This document shows, piece by piece, positions 24,869-33,410 of a stretch of DNA of 64,000 bases (its first letter is position 1; each line of letters begins with the position of its first letter). This DNA is from Candidatus Rhodoblastus alkanivorans (GTDB lineage Bacteria > Pseudomonadota > Alphaproteobacteria > Rhizobiales > Beijerinckiaceae): the NCBI RefSeq assembly GCF_022760755.1, contig NZ_JAIVFP010000001.1:3204001-3268000 (forward strand), written 5' to 3'. Below the pieces are notes generated by a model. The model saw only the letters and a program-made list of their open reading frames with translations, had not been told where the DNA came from and ran no database searches. The position numbers and the translations under genes were made by a program.

Positions 24869-25380
24869 TCAGTCGCCGAAGGCGAAAATCTTTTTCCAGT
24901 CGTTCTTCGTGCTGACGACCTGCCAGCCCTTCTGCTCGGCTTCGTCGTCGAGCGCGAGCGGAAAGGTTCCGATCGTGGCGTCCGGAAGGCCGCGCGCCGG
25001 CCTATAGGCATATTCGCGCGCCGGATCGTCGTGAAGAACGAGCCGGCCAAGCCGCACGCCGGAACCGGCGGTCGTATATTCCAGCATTTCCCGGTCTTCG
25101 GTCGAATTGCCGAAGGCGACGGTCGGGCGCCGGCCGAATTCGAGATGAATCCCTTCGGGCTTGCCCGCCTTGTCGTCGTTGAGCAACAGCTTCAGTCCTT
25201 GATCAGCGCCAGCTTGCCATTCGCGTCATAGCCGAATTTCGCGGCAATGGCCGAGCCGATCACCTGTGCGGGCGGAACGCCATCGACCCGCTCCGAATAG
25301 ACCCGGACGAAATCCTGGCCGCCGCTGGTGACGAGACAGGTCTTGAAGCCGTTCGCGCAGATAACACATCAATCCGGCGC
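24869..25380 (-). pseudogene. HAD-family phosphatase remnant
   Basis: Two frames together resemble the C-terminal two thirds of secreted HAD-type phosphatases. ANGFKTCLVTSGGQDFVRVYSERVDG through FGYDANGKLALIKD lies in one frame, then after a frameshift near 25203-25198 KLLLNDDKAGKPEGIH and RPTVAFGNSTEDREMLEYT in another, ending NDWKKIFAFGD. The N-terminal catalytic DxD part is missing, because the preceding gene ends at 25396. A second small deletion probably lies near 25355. The gene is therefore truncated and frameshifted. Confidence 0.7.
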
Positions 25381-25395
25381 GGCGCCTGACGCGGC

Positions 25396-25749
25396 TCAAA
25401 AGGATTTCGAGACGACCTTATCCGCGAAATCCCTGATCTTGGCCTGCCTTTCAACTTCGCTCAGAGTGGCGTCCGCCTTGACGACCGCGCAATAGGAGGC
25501 GATGAGGTAATTATCGAGCGGCAGCTTGCCCGCATGGGGAAATTGCTCATGCAGATATCCGAGAATGCCGGGAATCTGCGAGAGAACGTCTTTCGTCTTC
25601 AGCTGGGCGGTCAGGTCGGGGAGCGTGGTGGAGCCGTCGAGCGATTGCAGTCTGGGGCATTCGAGCGCCGACGCCGCGGGCACGCCCGCGCCGAGCGCGA
25701 GGCCCGCGACGAGAAAAACCGCCATTCGCCTGGCGACGATAATCTTCAT
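25396..25749 (-). CDS. Small secreted protein of unknown function
   Basis: A 117-residue protein with a clear signal peptide (MKIIVARRMAVFLVAGLALGAGVPAASA). The mature part begins LECPRLQ and contains two cysteines (LECP and ASYCAVV) that could form a disulfide. It is helical and ends KIRDFADKVVSKSF. ATG 25749 is chosen because it has AGGGAGA at proper spacing; an ATG six bases upstream is too close to that site. I do not recognise the family. It is transcribed toward the damaged HAD gene. Confidence 0.65.
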   Translation of the reverse strand: MKIIVARRMAVFLVAGLALGAGVPAASALECPRLQSLDGSTTLPDLTAQLKTKDVLSQIPGILGYLHEQFPHAGKLPLDNYLIASYCAVVKADATLSEVERQAKIRDFADKVVSKSF

Positions 25750-25857
25750 TTCCATTCTCCCTTTGCGGAACGGCGCGCCCTGCCCGGTCCAACGTCTCAC
25801 AACTTAAGCCGGGCCGGTCGCGGTGTCGACGCGCTGCGCGCCGGGAGCGAGGAAATC

Positions 25858-26046
25858 ATGCCCTGGACTCCCGAAGACGCCCCGCGCCACACCCACAAGG
25901 CCGAAACCGAAGAGCTTTGCGCGGTCTGGGCCGCAGTGGCCAACCGGGTCCTCGCCGAGACCGGAGACGAAGGCCGCGCCATTCGCGCCGCCAACGCCGT
26001 CGTCGCCCGGCTGTGGCGCGAAGGCCGCCCGCCCGGAGAAGAATGA
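25858..26046 (+). CDS. Short conserved helical protein (MPWTPEDA type)
   Basis: The 62-residue protein starts MPWTPEDAPRHTHKAETEEL and ends ARLWREGRPPGEE, with a GAGGAAAT ribosome-binding site. Small proteins beginning MPW(T/S)P-DA-R-T-KA and containing VAN..L...GDEG.AIR.AN are common in alphaproteobacteria, with unknown function. The frame can be extended upstream through antisense sequence of the previous gene, but the ATG at 25858 marks the conserved start. Confidence 0.75.
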   Translation: MPWTPEDAPRHTHKAETEELCAVWAAVANRVLAETGDEGRAIRAANAVVARLWREGRPPGEE

Positions 26047-26077
26047 CAAAGGTTGCCGATTACCTCCCTCCATCATC

Positions 26078-26106
26078 TTGTGGCCGGCGCGGCGAAACCG
26101 TATATT
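26078..26106 (+). promoter_or_regulatory. Probable promoter of ssrA
   Basis: TTGTGG (26078-26083) and TATATT (26101-26106) are separated by exactly 17 bases. Transcription would start near 26113, just before the acceptor piece of the tmRNA. Confidence 0.5.
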
Positions 26107-26111
26107 CCCGC

Positions 26112-26445
26112 TGTCATCCTCGGATGACTATGACGGTAGACGGCTAAGCCAACTAGGTTTTACGGACCCCGGGGCAGTACCGGGCGGGTCCACCCCAGCC
26201 TTTCCAACCGGGTTTTTCTCCGGGAAGGTTGCGGCGGGCCCGAAACAGGATCGACGTGGGCTGAAAGGTTTTGCTTGCTGTCCGGCATGATACCGCCGTT
26301 ATCGGGTCAAACTTATAGTTGCCAACGACAACTATGCTCCGGTCGCCGTCGCCGCGTAATGCGGCGCTAGCACCGAAATCAAAGTCCTGAGGCTTAGCCG
26401 TTTCAGGCGGGGCCCGGAGGCGCCTGGCAACAGAAGCCTCCACTT
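26112..26445 (+). ncRNA. ssrA: Transfer-messenger RNA (tmRNA), circularly permuted two-piece form
   Basis: The coding piece contains the tag reading frame GCCAACGAC... at 26321-26359, giving ANDNYAPVAVAA and TAA. It starts at GGGCCC (26236-26241), which pairs with GGGTCC (26186-26191) upstream to form the acceptor stem. The acceptor piece therefore precedes the coding piece, as in alphaproteobacterial permuted ssrA. A second interpiece helix is an 11-bp perfect match between 26140-26150 and 26391-26401. A GGAGGC/GCCTCC hairpin at 26416-26441 closes the 3' side. Exact mature ends are approximate. The RNA rescues stalled ribosomes and tags the product for ClpXP, and sspB lies 100 bases downstream. 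Confidence 0.92.
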
Positions 26446-26544
26446 CCTTCATGCCGGCGCGCGGCGGCGGGGGGCCGGACGGGTCGATTTTCCCGCGGTG
26501 TCCTCGGTTTTGCGGTCCCGGCGAGAACCGATGCGACGCCGTTC

Positions 26545-27192
26545 ATGCCGACAGATGTGATTCGCTACGACCTTCAAGTTCAGGACGCGCTGCGTGGCGT
26601 GGTGCGCAAGGTGCTGGCCGACGCGGCGCGCGACGGGCTGCCCGGTGAGCATCATTTTTATATCACTTTCCGCACCCACGCGCCGGGCGTCAATCTCTCG
26701 GCCCGGCTGCGCGAGCAATATCCCGACGAGATGACCATCATCCTGCAATATCAATTCTGGGATCTGCAGGTCGATGACGAGAGTTTCGAGGTCGGGCTCC
26801 ATTTCAAGAACATTCCCGAACGTCTCCACATTCCGTTCGAGGCCATCACCGGCTTCTACGATCCTTCGGTGCAATTCGGCCTGAAATTCGAGGCCCTGTC
26901 CGAGGACGACGAGGAGATGGGTTTCGAGGACGACGACCAGGACGAAGAGGCCGTGGTCGAGAGCATCGCCAACAGGCCCGGCGCGGCGCCCGAATCGGAA
27001 AGCGAAAAGTCCCGCCCGCGCGGCGCCGCCTCGGAGCCGGAAGTGCTTCCCGCCAAGTCCGGGCTGGCCGAATCGGCGAAGGCGAATGCCGGCAGGGGCA
27101 AGGCCGAGGACAAACCTGCCCAGGCGGGCGCGTCCGCCGACGGCGAGGAATCGAAGGTCGTGTCGATCGACGCCTTCCGCAAAAAGACCTGA
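26545..27192 (+). CDS. sspB: SspB, ClpXP adaptor for ssrA-tagged proteins
   Basis: A 215-residue protein. Residues 1-120 form the tag-binding domain (MPTDVIRYDLQVQDALRGVVRKVL, GEHHFYITFRTHAPGV, MTIILQYQFWDLQV, FNIPE-like FKNIPERLHIPFEAITGFYDPS). A long acidic, disordered linker follows, and the C-terminus ends VVSIDAFRKK, the short ClpX-docking motif. This matches the alphaproteobacterial SspB type. Its position next to ssrA joins the RNA and the adaptor that recognises its tag. Confidence 0.9.
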   Translation: MPTDVIRYDLQVQDALRGVVRKVLADAARDGLPGEHHFYITFRTHAPGVNLSARLREQYPDEMTIILQYQFWDLQVDDESFEVGLHFKNIPERLHIPFEAITGFYDPSVQFGLKFEALSEDDEEMGFEDDDQDEEAVVESIANRPGAAPESESEKSRPRGAASEPEVLPAKSGLAESAKANAGRGKAEDKPAQAGASADGEESKVVSIDAFRKKT

Positions 27193-27196
27193 GACG

Positions 27197-27397
27197 ATGG
27201 GCGAGATCGTCAATCTCCGCCGCGCCCGCAAGACGCGGGAACGCCGCAAGGACGACGAAAAGGCGCAGGAAAACCGCGTCCGCTTCGGCCTGAGCAAGGC
27301 GGAGCGCGGTCTTGCGGAAAAGACGAAATCGCTCGCCGAGCGTCGGCTCGAAGGGCATCGGCTGGATGAAGCGCCCGGCGGCGACGGCGAGCCATGA
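27197..27397 (+). CDS. DUF4169 family protein
   Basis: The 66-residue highly charged protein starts MGEIVNLRRARKTRERRKDD and contains ENRVRFGLSKAER, the typical DUF4169 pattern. The ATG is four bases after the sspB stop, and the stop overlaps the next start (ATGA). The function is unknown; in alphaproteobacteria it regularly precedes a ribbon-helix-helix gene, as here. Confidence 0.85.
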   Translation: MGEIVNLRRARKTRERRKDDEKAQENRVRFGLSKAERGLAEKTKSLAERRLEGHRLDEAPGGDGEP

Positions 27398-27630
27398 CTC
27401 CGGCTTCGGGCCGGATGCGCAAACATTCCCTGGTCATCGCCGGTCACAGCACCAGCATATCGCTGGAATCCGCCTTCTGGGACGCCCTGCGCGAACTCGC
27501 CCAAGAGCGCGGCGTAAGCGTCGCGGCTCTGGTCGCGGAAATTGACGCCGAGCGCGGCGAGGCCAATCTCTCTTCCGCGCTGCGCGTGCGGCTTCTGGAG
27601 CATTATCGCGAAAAGGCGACGCAGCCTTAG
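27394..27630 (+). CDS. Ribbon-helix-helix domain protein
   Basis: A 78-residue protein with the pattern RKHSLVIAGHSTSISLESAFWDALRELAQERGVSVAALVAEIDAER, found in the RHH_4 family. These are small putative DNA-binding proteins. Translation is probably coupled to the upstream gene through the overlapping ATGA; a second Met at residue 8 could be the start. The stop overlaps the convergent AsmA stop by four bases. Confidence 0.85.
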   Translation: MTPASGRMRKHSLVIAGHSTSISLESAFWDALRELAQERGVSVAALVAEIDAERGEANLSSALRVRLLEHYREKATQP

Positions 27631-30600
27631 GGCGGCGGCGCCGGCGTTAGCGCCGGCGCGGGCTGCAGCGAGAGCGTACGTAATCTCTCCATGTCCTCTT
27701 TTTTCTGCGTGGCGATGCGAGCCTGTTCGCGCTCCAGCGCGCGGGTCGCGACCGCATCGACGAAGGCTGCGGCGTCGACCCGGCGCGACGGCGCCCGCCA
27801 AGGTCCCGACCACGCCACCGCCCCGACCGGCGCCGGCGCGCTCCAGCCGGCGGGCGTTTGCGCCGAGGCGGAAAAAGCGAGCGACAAGTTCGCGTCGCGC
27901 AGGTCGAAGCCGGCCTCGATTCCCTTACCGCCGTCGTCGGACGGGGTCAGCGCCAATTGTCCATCCGCGAGCCGCGCCGCGAAATTCGCCTGCGGGCGGC
28001 GCAGGGCGGCGCGGGCAAAAGCGGCGTCGAGGCTTTTCGCGACCGCCTTGGCGTCGAAAGTCGCGTCATTGGCCTCGCTGGCCTTGAGCGCCTCATCGGG
28101 AGCGCCGGGCGCGGCCTGCTGAACGACGAGGTCGCGCAGGCGGACGGCGCCGTCGCCCGCAAGGGACGCGGCAAGCGCCGCCGCGCTGGCGCCGCCGCCG
28201 CCGGCGAATTTCAGCCTGCCGTCGAGCCGCGCGGAAAAAGCCCGATCGCGCAACGCAAGATTCTCTGCGTCCGCTTCGCCGCTCAAGGAGATCTGCCGGC
28301 CGTCGCGGCGCAAGTCGAACCCGCCGCGCACGGCCCCGTCCAGCACGGCGGCCTCTGCCCGCGCCACCGAAAGCGCGCCTCGGCGAAGCATGAAGTCAAA
28401 ATGAGCCTTCCCGCCAAACGGCTCGAGGTCGTCGGTCGTCACCGACAGTTTCGCCGGCGGCGGATCGAGCAGGACCGGGGCAAAGGACAGGCTCGACCAT
28501 AAAGCGCCGGCTTTGGCCGGCTCAGGCGGGCCGAGCACGAGCGCGACAAGCGCCGGGCCCGAGAACCGCCCGCAATGCAGGGCGCCTTTCAGACCAGTCG
28601 AATCGGCCGACAGGTCGCCCGCGACCTTGGCGCCGGCCCAGTCGCCGTCGAGATTTTGCGCATTGAGGACGCCGTCGCGCCAGGCGACGCGGGCAGAGAA
28701 ACGCAAAGGCGCGGAGCCGGACTGGCCATAAAGCGCCAGGACTTTTCCGGCGTCGCCGGAAAGGCGCGCTTCACCCTCCAAAGTAGAATCGGCGAGCGCG
28801 CCACGAAATTCGCCGTGGAGACCGGCGAGGTCGGCGGAAGCGGCGAGACTCCGCGCGCCCTGGCGCGCCGGATTGGGCTGGGCGTGGGCGGAGAGCCGCG
28901 CGGGGCCGAGCTTCTGGGTCCAGACCACCGGCGCGCCGAGCTGGTTGAGCAGGGCCCCCGCTTCCGGCGCGTTCAGATCGATCGCGACCGCGCGCCCGCC
29001 GCCGGTCGTGGGCGGAAAATTCGCGGCGATCCGGGTTGCGCCGAGCGTCCCCTTGACCGAAAAGCCGCCATCCGTCGCCTTGCCCGACAGATCGGCCGGC
29101 GACAGGATTTTCGCCCGCGCCGCGAGCGCCTTGGTCGCCGCGCTGGGCCAGACCCGGGCTAGCGCCTGCGCCAGTGGCCCGAGATCGCCCGCCTTGAGCC
29201 GCGCCTCGCCGCGCAGGTCGGAAAAATTCCTGCTCCAGGCGGCGGAGGCGGTGAGATCGGCGCCGCCGATATTGCGCATGTCGAGCCGCTCCAGCCGCAT
29301 CGCTTCGCCCTGGCGCAGGAAATGGACGTCGATGCGCCCCCCCGCTCCCGACAGGGCGCCGGCGCGCGACGATGTGAGGGTGCGCGCCTGCAGCGAAAGG
29401 TCGAGATCGAGACCGGCGAACCCTTCCGCCGCAAAATCCGGCGCGGCGTCGAGATCGAGCGCGGGCGCGGAAAGGCGCGCGGTTAGGAGCGGCGGGGTTC
29501 CGGCTTTGGCCAGGCGAAGCCGGACGTCGCCGCTGAAGCGGTTGCGGCCGAGCAGAAAATCGCCATTGCTCAAGGCCCATTCGTCCGGCGTCGCGACGAA
29601 AGCGGCGGAGGCGTCCACGGCGTGAAGGCCGGCAGGAGCGAGCACCGCGCCCATTCCGGGCGCGCTCTCGCGCAAGGCGGCGGCAAAGGCGCCAAAGTCC
29701 CCCGCCTTCAGCCGCGCCTTGCCGCGCCAGCCGCCAGCCTCGGGCGTCGCCGAAATCTCGATCCGGGATTCGCCCGGCCCCGTCGCCTGGAGATTGGCGG
29801 GGGCGTCCGTCCGCCAGATCAGCCGCGCCTGCGACCAGGGAACGCCACGCCAAGTGATGGCGTCGGCCCCGAGGCGCAGGTCGAACGGCGCGCCGCCGCT
29901 TGTCGCCTGACTCAAAGGCGCGGCGAAAAACGCCGTCCAGGATTGCGAAAGACGCGGCGTCTCGAGGGCAAGAACGAGCTTCCTGCTGCGCGTCTCATAG
30001 CGCAGGCTGCCCGACAGTTGATCGGCGAGCGGGCCGTCGCCGAGCCGGGCCGAAAAATTGCGGGCCAGCGCGCCGTCGAGCCAAAGCAGCGCCGAAGCCT
30101 GCGCCGTCCACGGTCCCGGCGCCGCCTTGCCCGAGGCTTTGACCTCGCCCTCGAAGGCCGGCGACCTGGAAAAATCGACGCGACCGTCGAGGTCGAGTCT
30201 CGCCGTGTCGCCGGGCCAGGTCAGGCTCGCCTTCAGCGGCACGACCTCTTTCGCCAGCACGTCGGACGAGAAGGAAAAGGCCAGCCTTCGCCCGCGCCAA
30301 TCGAAAGCGCCGCGCCCGTCGAACGGCCCCTGCGGACCGGGAACCCGCGCGGAAAGGTCGAGCCCCTTGACCTCGATCGCCGGCGCGCCGCCGCGCAAGA
30401 TCGTCACATCGGCGCGGCGCAGGGCGAGATCGTCGAATTGCAGCGCGCCCGCGAGCGCTGGCGGGCGGGCCTTGTCGGCGTCGAGGACGACATCGGCGTC
30501 ATCGAGCGCGGCGCGGATGAATTGCAGCCGTCCTTGCAGCAGCCCCGGCAAAGCGAGCGCGAAGACGGCGCTTTTGGCGTGGACATGGCCGAAATCGCCC

Positions 30601-30812
30601 GAAATGTCGATGTCCTCGGCGCTGAACCGCGGCGTGGGCAGGAAATGCAGCGCGATCGGACCCTCAAAACGCGTCCGCGCGCCGACCGCCTGCGACAGCT
30701 CGGCGGCGATGCCGGAGCGGAAGGCGTTGAAATCGATGAAATAAGGCGCGGCGAAGGCGGCGCTCAGGACGAGGATCAGCGCGATGCCGATATAGGTCAG
30801 GAGATCGCGCAT
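27627..30812 (-). CDS. AsmA family protein
   Basis: A 1061-residue protein with an N-terminal membrane anchor (residues 1-24) followed by FIDFNAFRSGIAAELSQAVGARTRFEGPIALHFLPTPRFSAEDIDI, the AsmA N-terminal signature. The rest is long, rich in beta-strand repeats, and ends with an AsmA C-terminal-like region and a proline-rich tail. AsmA-like proteins are now thought to form bridges that move phospholipid between inner and outer membranes. The ATG at 30812 gives the anchor directly. The helicase gene ends 18 bases upstream, suggesting an operon. Confidence 0.85.
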   Translation of the reverse strand: MRDLLTYIGIALILVLSAAFAAPYFIDFNAFRSGIAAELSQAVGARTRFEGPIALHFLPTPRFSAEDIDISGDFGHVHAKSAVFALALPGLLQGRLQFIRAALDDADVVLDADKARPPALAGALQFDDLALRRADVTILRGGAPAIEVKGLDLSARVPGPQGPFDGRGAFDWRGRRLAFSFSSDVLAKEVVPLKASLTWPGDTARLDLDGRVDFSRSPAFEGEVKASGKAAPGPWTAQASALLWLDGALARNFSARLGDGPLADQLSGSLRYETRSRKLVLALETPRLSQSWTAFFAAPLSQATSGGAPFDLRLGADAITWRGVPWSQARLIWRTDAPANLQATGPGESRIEISATPEAGGWRGKARLKAGDFGAFAAALRESAPGMGAVLAPAGLHAVDASAAFVATPDEWALSNGDFLLGRNRFSGDVRLRLAKAGTPPLLTARLSAPALDLDAAPDFAAEGFAGLDLDLSLQARTLTSSRAGALSGAGGRIDVHFLRQGEAMRLERLDMRNIGGADLTASAAWSRNFSDLRGEARLKAGDLGPLAQALARVWPSAATKALAARAKILSPADLSGKATDGGFSVKGTLGATRIAANFPPTTGGGRAVAIDLNAPEAGALLNQLGAPVVWTQKLGPARLSAHAQPNPARQGARSLAASADLAGLHGEFRGALADSTLEGEARLSGDAGKVLALYGQSGSAPLRFSARVAWRDGVLNAQNLDGDWAGAKVAGDLSADSTGLKGALHCGRFSGPALVALVLGPPEPAKAGALWSSLSFAPVLLDPPPAKLSVTTDDLEPFGGKAHFDFMLRRGALSVARAEAAVLDGAVRGGFDLRRDGRQISLSGEADAENLALRDRAFSARLDGRLKFAGGGGASAAALAASLAGDGAVRLRDLVVQQAAPGAPDEALKASEANDATFDAKAVAKSLDAAFARAALRRPQANFAARLADGQLALTPSDDGGKGIEAGFDLRDANLSLAFSASAQTPAGWSAPAPVGAVAWSGPWRAPSRRVDAAAFVDAVATRALEREQARIATQKKEDMERLRTLSLQPAPALTPAPPP

Positions 30813-30829
30813 CGCTCAATCCCGTCGCC

Positions 30830-33199
30830 TCAGCCCCGCAACTCGACAAAAGTGTCGAGAACCAGTTTGCGGCCAGCCTTGTCGAAGTCAATCGTCAGCT
30901 TCGAGCCGTCGACTGCGGCGACCGAGCCGGAGCCGAATTTCTGATGGAAAATGCGCGCGCCTGGCGCGAATTTGCCGGCCGGCGCCGCGCGCGACAGAAC
31001 TTCTCCCTCGATCGTTTTCGGCCCGCGCGAAGAAGGCGCCCCTTTCTCGGAGGCGCGCGTTTGCTCGGCGCGGCTCCTGGCCCGCTTCCAGCCCGGCGTT
31101 TCATAAGTCGAGCCGAAAGCGTCGATATTGGCGAAGCGCGATTGGGCATAGGCGCCATAGGAGCCGCCGCTGCGCGCCTCGTCCCTCACCTGAACGTGAT
31201 CAACCGGCAGATCGTCGACGAAGCGCGAGGGAACCGTGCTCTGCCACAATCCATGGATGCGGCGGTTGCTGGCGAACAGGATTTTCGCTCGCCGTCGCGC
31301 CCGCGTCACCCCGACATAGGCGAGGCGTCGCTCTTCCTCCAGGCCGGCGCGGCCGTTTTCGTCCAGCGAGCGCTGGTGGGGGAACAGGCCCTCCTCCCAG
31401 CCGGGCAGGAACACCGTGTCGAATTCGAGGCCCTTGGCGCCGTGCAGAGTCATGATCGAAACCCGCGCGCCGGCCTCATTGTTCTCCACGTCCATCACCA
31501 GCGAGACATGTTCGAGGAAGGCGCCGAGATCGGGGAATTCCTCCATCGAGCGGATCAGCTCTTTCAGGTTTTCCAGCCGTCCCTCGGCTTCGACCGTACG
31601 TTCCTGTTTCCAGAAATCGGTATAGCCGGATTCCTCGAGCACCTGTTCGGCAAGTTCGTAATGCGGCTTTTCGGCGATCTGCGCCGACCAGCGCGAGAAA
31701 TCGCCGAGCAGGGTCCGTAAAGCCCCGCGCGGCTTGGGCTTGAGCTCCTCGGTTTCGACCAGGGCGCGGGCCGCCTGCATCAACGGAATTCGGCTCAACC
31801 GCGCGTATTCATGGACCGTCTGCAGCGTGCTTTCGCCCAGCCCCCTTTTGGGGGTGTTGACGATGCGTTCGAACGCGAGATCGTCGGCCGGCTGGGCGAC
31901 GCAGCGCAGATAGGCCAAGGCGTCGCGGATTTCGAGCCGCTCGTAGAAGCGCGGGCCGCCGATCACCTTGTAAGGCAGGCCAAGATTGATGAAACGTTCC
32001 TCGAATTCGCGCATCTGGAAGGAGGCGCGCACCAATATGGCCATGTCGTCGAGCGATGCGCCCTGGCGCTGCAACTGTTCGATCTCCTCGCCGACGACCC
32101 GGGCCTCCTCCTCGGAATCCCACACGCCGGCGACCGTGACCTTCTCGCCCCATTCGCCATCGGTGAACAGGGTCTTGCCAAGCCGGTCGCGGTTGCGGGC
32201 GATGAGATGGGAGGCGGCGGCGAGAATATGGCCGGTCGAGCGGTAATTGCGCTCCAGCCGCACCACTTTGGCGCCGGGGAAATCCGTCTCGAAGCGCAGA
32301 ATATTGTCCACGTCGGCGCCGCGCCAGCCATAGATCGACTGATCGTCGTCGCCCACGCAACAAAGGTTTTGCGGCTGGGACGGTTCGGCGCGCTGGACCA
32401 GCAGCCGCAGCCAGAGATATTGCGCGGCGTTGGTGTCCTGATATTCGTCCACCAGAATGAATTTGAACCGCTGCTGATAATCGCGCAGCACGTCGGGATT
32501 TTCGCGCAGCAGACGCAGGGTTTCGAGCAGAAGATCGCCGAAATCGACCGCGTTCAGCGTCTTGAGCCGTTCCTGATAAAGCGTGTAGAGCGCCGCGCCC
32601 TTGCCATTGGCGAAGGCCTGCGCCTCGCCGGCTGGAACATGCCTGGCGTCGAGGCCGCGATTCTTCCAATTGTCGATCAGATAGGCCAGGACCCGCGCGG
32701 TCCAGCGCTTCTCGTCGATGTTCTCCGCCTTCAGCACCTGTTTGAGCAGGCGAATCTGGTCGTCGGTATCGAGAATGGTGAAATTCGACTTGAGATCGAC
32801 CAGTTCGGCATGGCGGCGCAGGATTTTCGCGGAAATGGCGTGGAAGGTGCCGAGCCAGCCCATGCCCTCGGCGGCCGGGCCGATGAGCATGGCGATGCGC
32901 TCCCGCATCTCGCGCGCCGCCTTGTTGGTGAAGGTGACGGCGAGGATTTCATGCGGCCGGGCGCGGCCAAGCGCCAGAATATGGGCGATGCGCGACGTCA
33001 GCACCCGGGTCTTGCCGGTCCCGGCGCCGGCCAGCGCTAGCAGGGGGCCGTCGAGGGTCTCCACCGCCTCGCGCTGCTCGGGATTGAGGGCGGCGAGCCA
33101 ATCGGGAGACCCGCGCGCAGCCGCAAGGGCGCGCGCGGCTATCCCACCCGGCCTCGGGGCGGACAGGTCGTCATCGCCTGGCGAAAAAGGATCGGTCAA
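30830..33199 (-). CDS. uvrD: UvrD/PcrA-type DNA helicase
   Basis: About 789 residues with the superfamily 1A helicase motifs in order: Q-motif LNPEQREAV, Walker A AGAGTGKTR, Walker B LVDEYQDTN, motif III CVGDDDQSIYGWRGA, then TLHGAKGLEFDTVFLPG and YVGVTRARR. The C-terminal tail has a PcrA/UvrD-like domain (GARIFHQKFGSGSVAAVDG). It unwinds DNA in nucleotide-excision and mismatch repair. No ATG begins the conserved part: TTG 33199 (TDPFSPGDDDLS) is my preferred start, while the open frame runs up to 33397. The start remains uncertain. Confidence 0.88.
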   Translation of the reverse strand: MTDPFSPGDDDLSAPRPGGIAARALAAARGSPDWLAALNPEQREAVETLDGPLLALAGAGTGKTRVLTSRIAHILALGRARPHEILAVTFTNKAAREMRERIAMLIGPAAEGMGWLGTFHAISAKILRRHAELVDLKSNFTILDTDDQIRLLKQVLKAENIDEKRWTARVLAYLIDNWKNRGLDARHVPAGEAQAFANGKGAALYTLYQERLKTLNAVDFGDLLLETLRLLRENPDVLRDYQQRFKFILVDEYQDTNAAQYLWLRLLVQRAEPSQPQNLCCVGDDDQSIYGWRGADVDNILRFETDFPGAKVVRLERNYRSTGHILAAASHLIARNRDRLGKTLFTDGEWGEKVTVAGVWDSEEEARVVGEEIEQLQRQGASLDDMAILVRASFQMREFEERFINLGLPYKVIGGPRFYERLEIRDALAYLRCVAQPADDLAFERIVNTPKRGLGESTLQTVHEYARLSRIPLMQAARALVETEELKPKPRGALRTLLGDFSRWSAQIAEKPHYELAEQVLEESGYTDFWKQERTVEAEGRLENLKELIRSMEEFPDLGAFLEHVSLVMDVENNEAGARVSIMTLHGAKGLEFDTVFLPGWEEGLFPHQRSLDENGRAGLEEERRLAYVGVTRARRRAKILFASNRRIHGLWQSTVPSRFVDDLPVDHVQVRDEARSGGSYGAYAQSRFANIDAFGSTYETPGWKRARSRAEQTRASEKGAPSSRGPKTIEGEVLSRAAPAGKFAPGARIFHQKFGSGSVAAVDGSKLTIDFDKAGRKLVLDTFVELRG

Positions 33200-33410
33200 T
33201 ACGCGGCCCCGGACGAACGATAAGCGAATCGTCACCCGCAATGTGGGGCCTGACGCCGCCCTTGTCGAATCCGGCGCGCAGCCTGGGACAAGGAATGTTC
33301 CATAAAATTTGAGCGATCGATTTTGGTCGATTTCAACACGATTCCCGTAAATCTCGGCGCAATGGCCGGCGAGGCGTCCGGCGCAAGCGGGGACCAATGG
33401 AGGCGAGCCC

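Noticed and set aside
26047-26544. A protein-coding gene in the gap between the 62-residue protein and sspB
   Set aside because: The short frames overlap the tmRNA, whose tag, stem pairings and interpiece helix explain the sequence.
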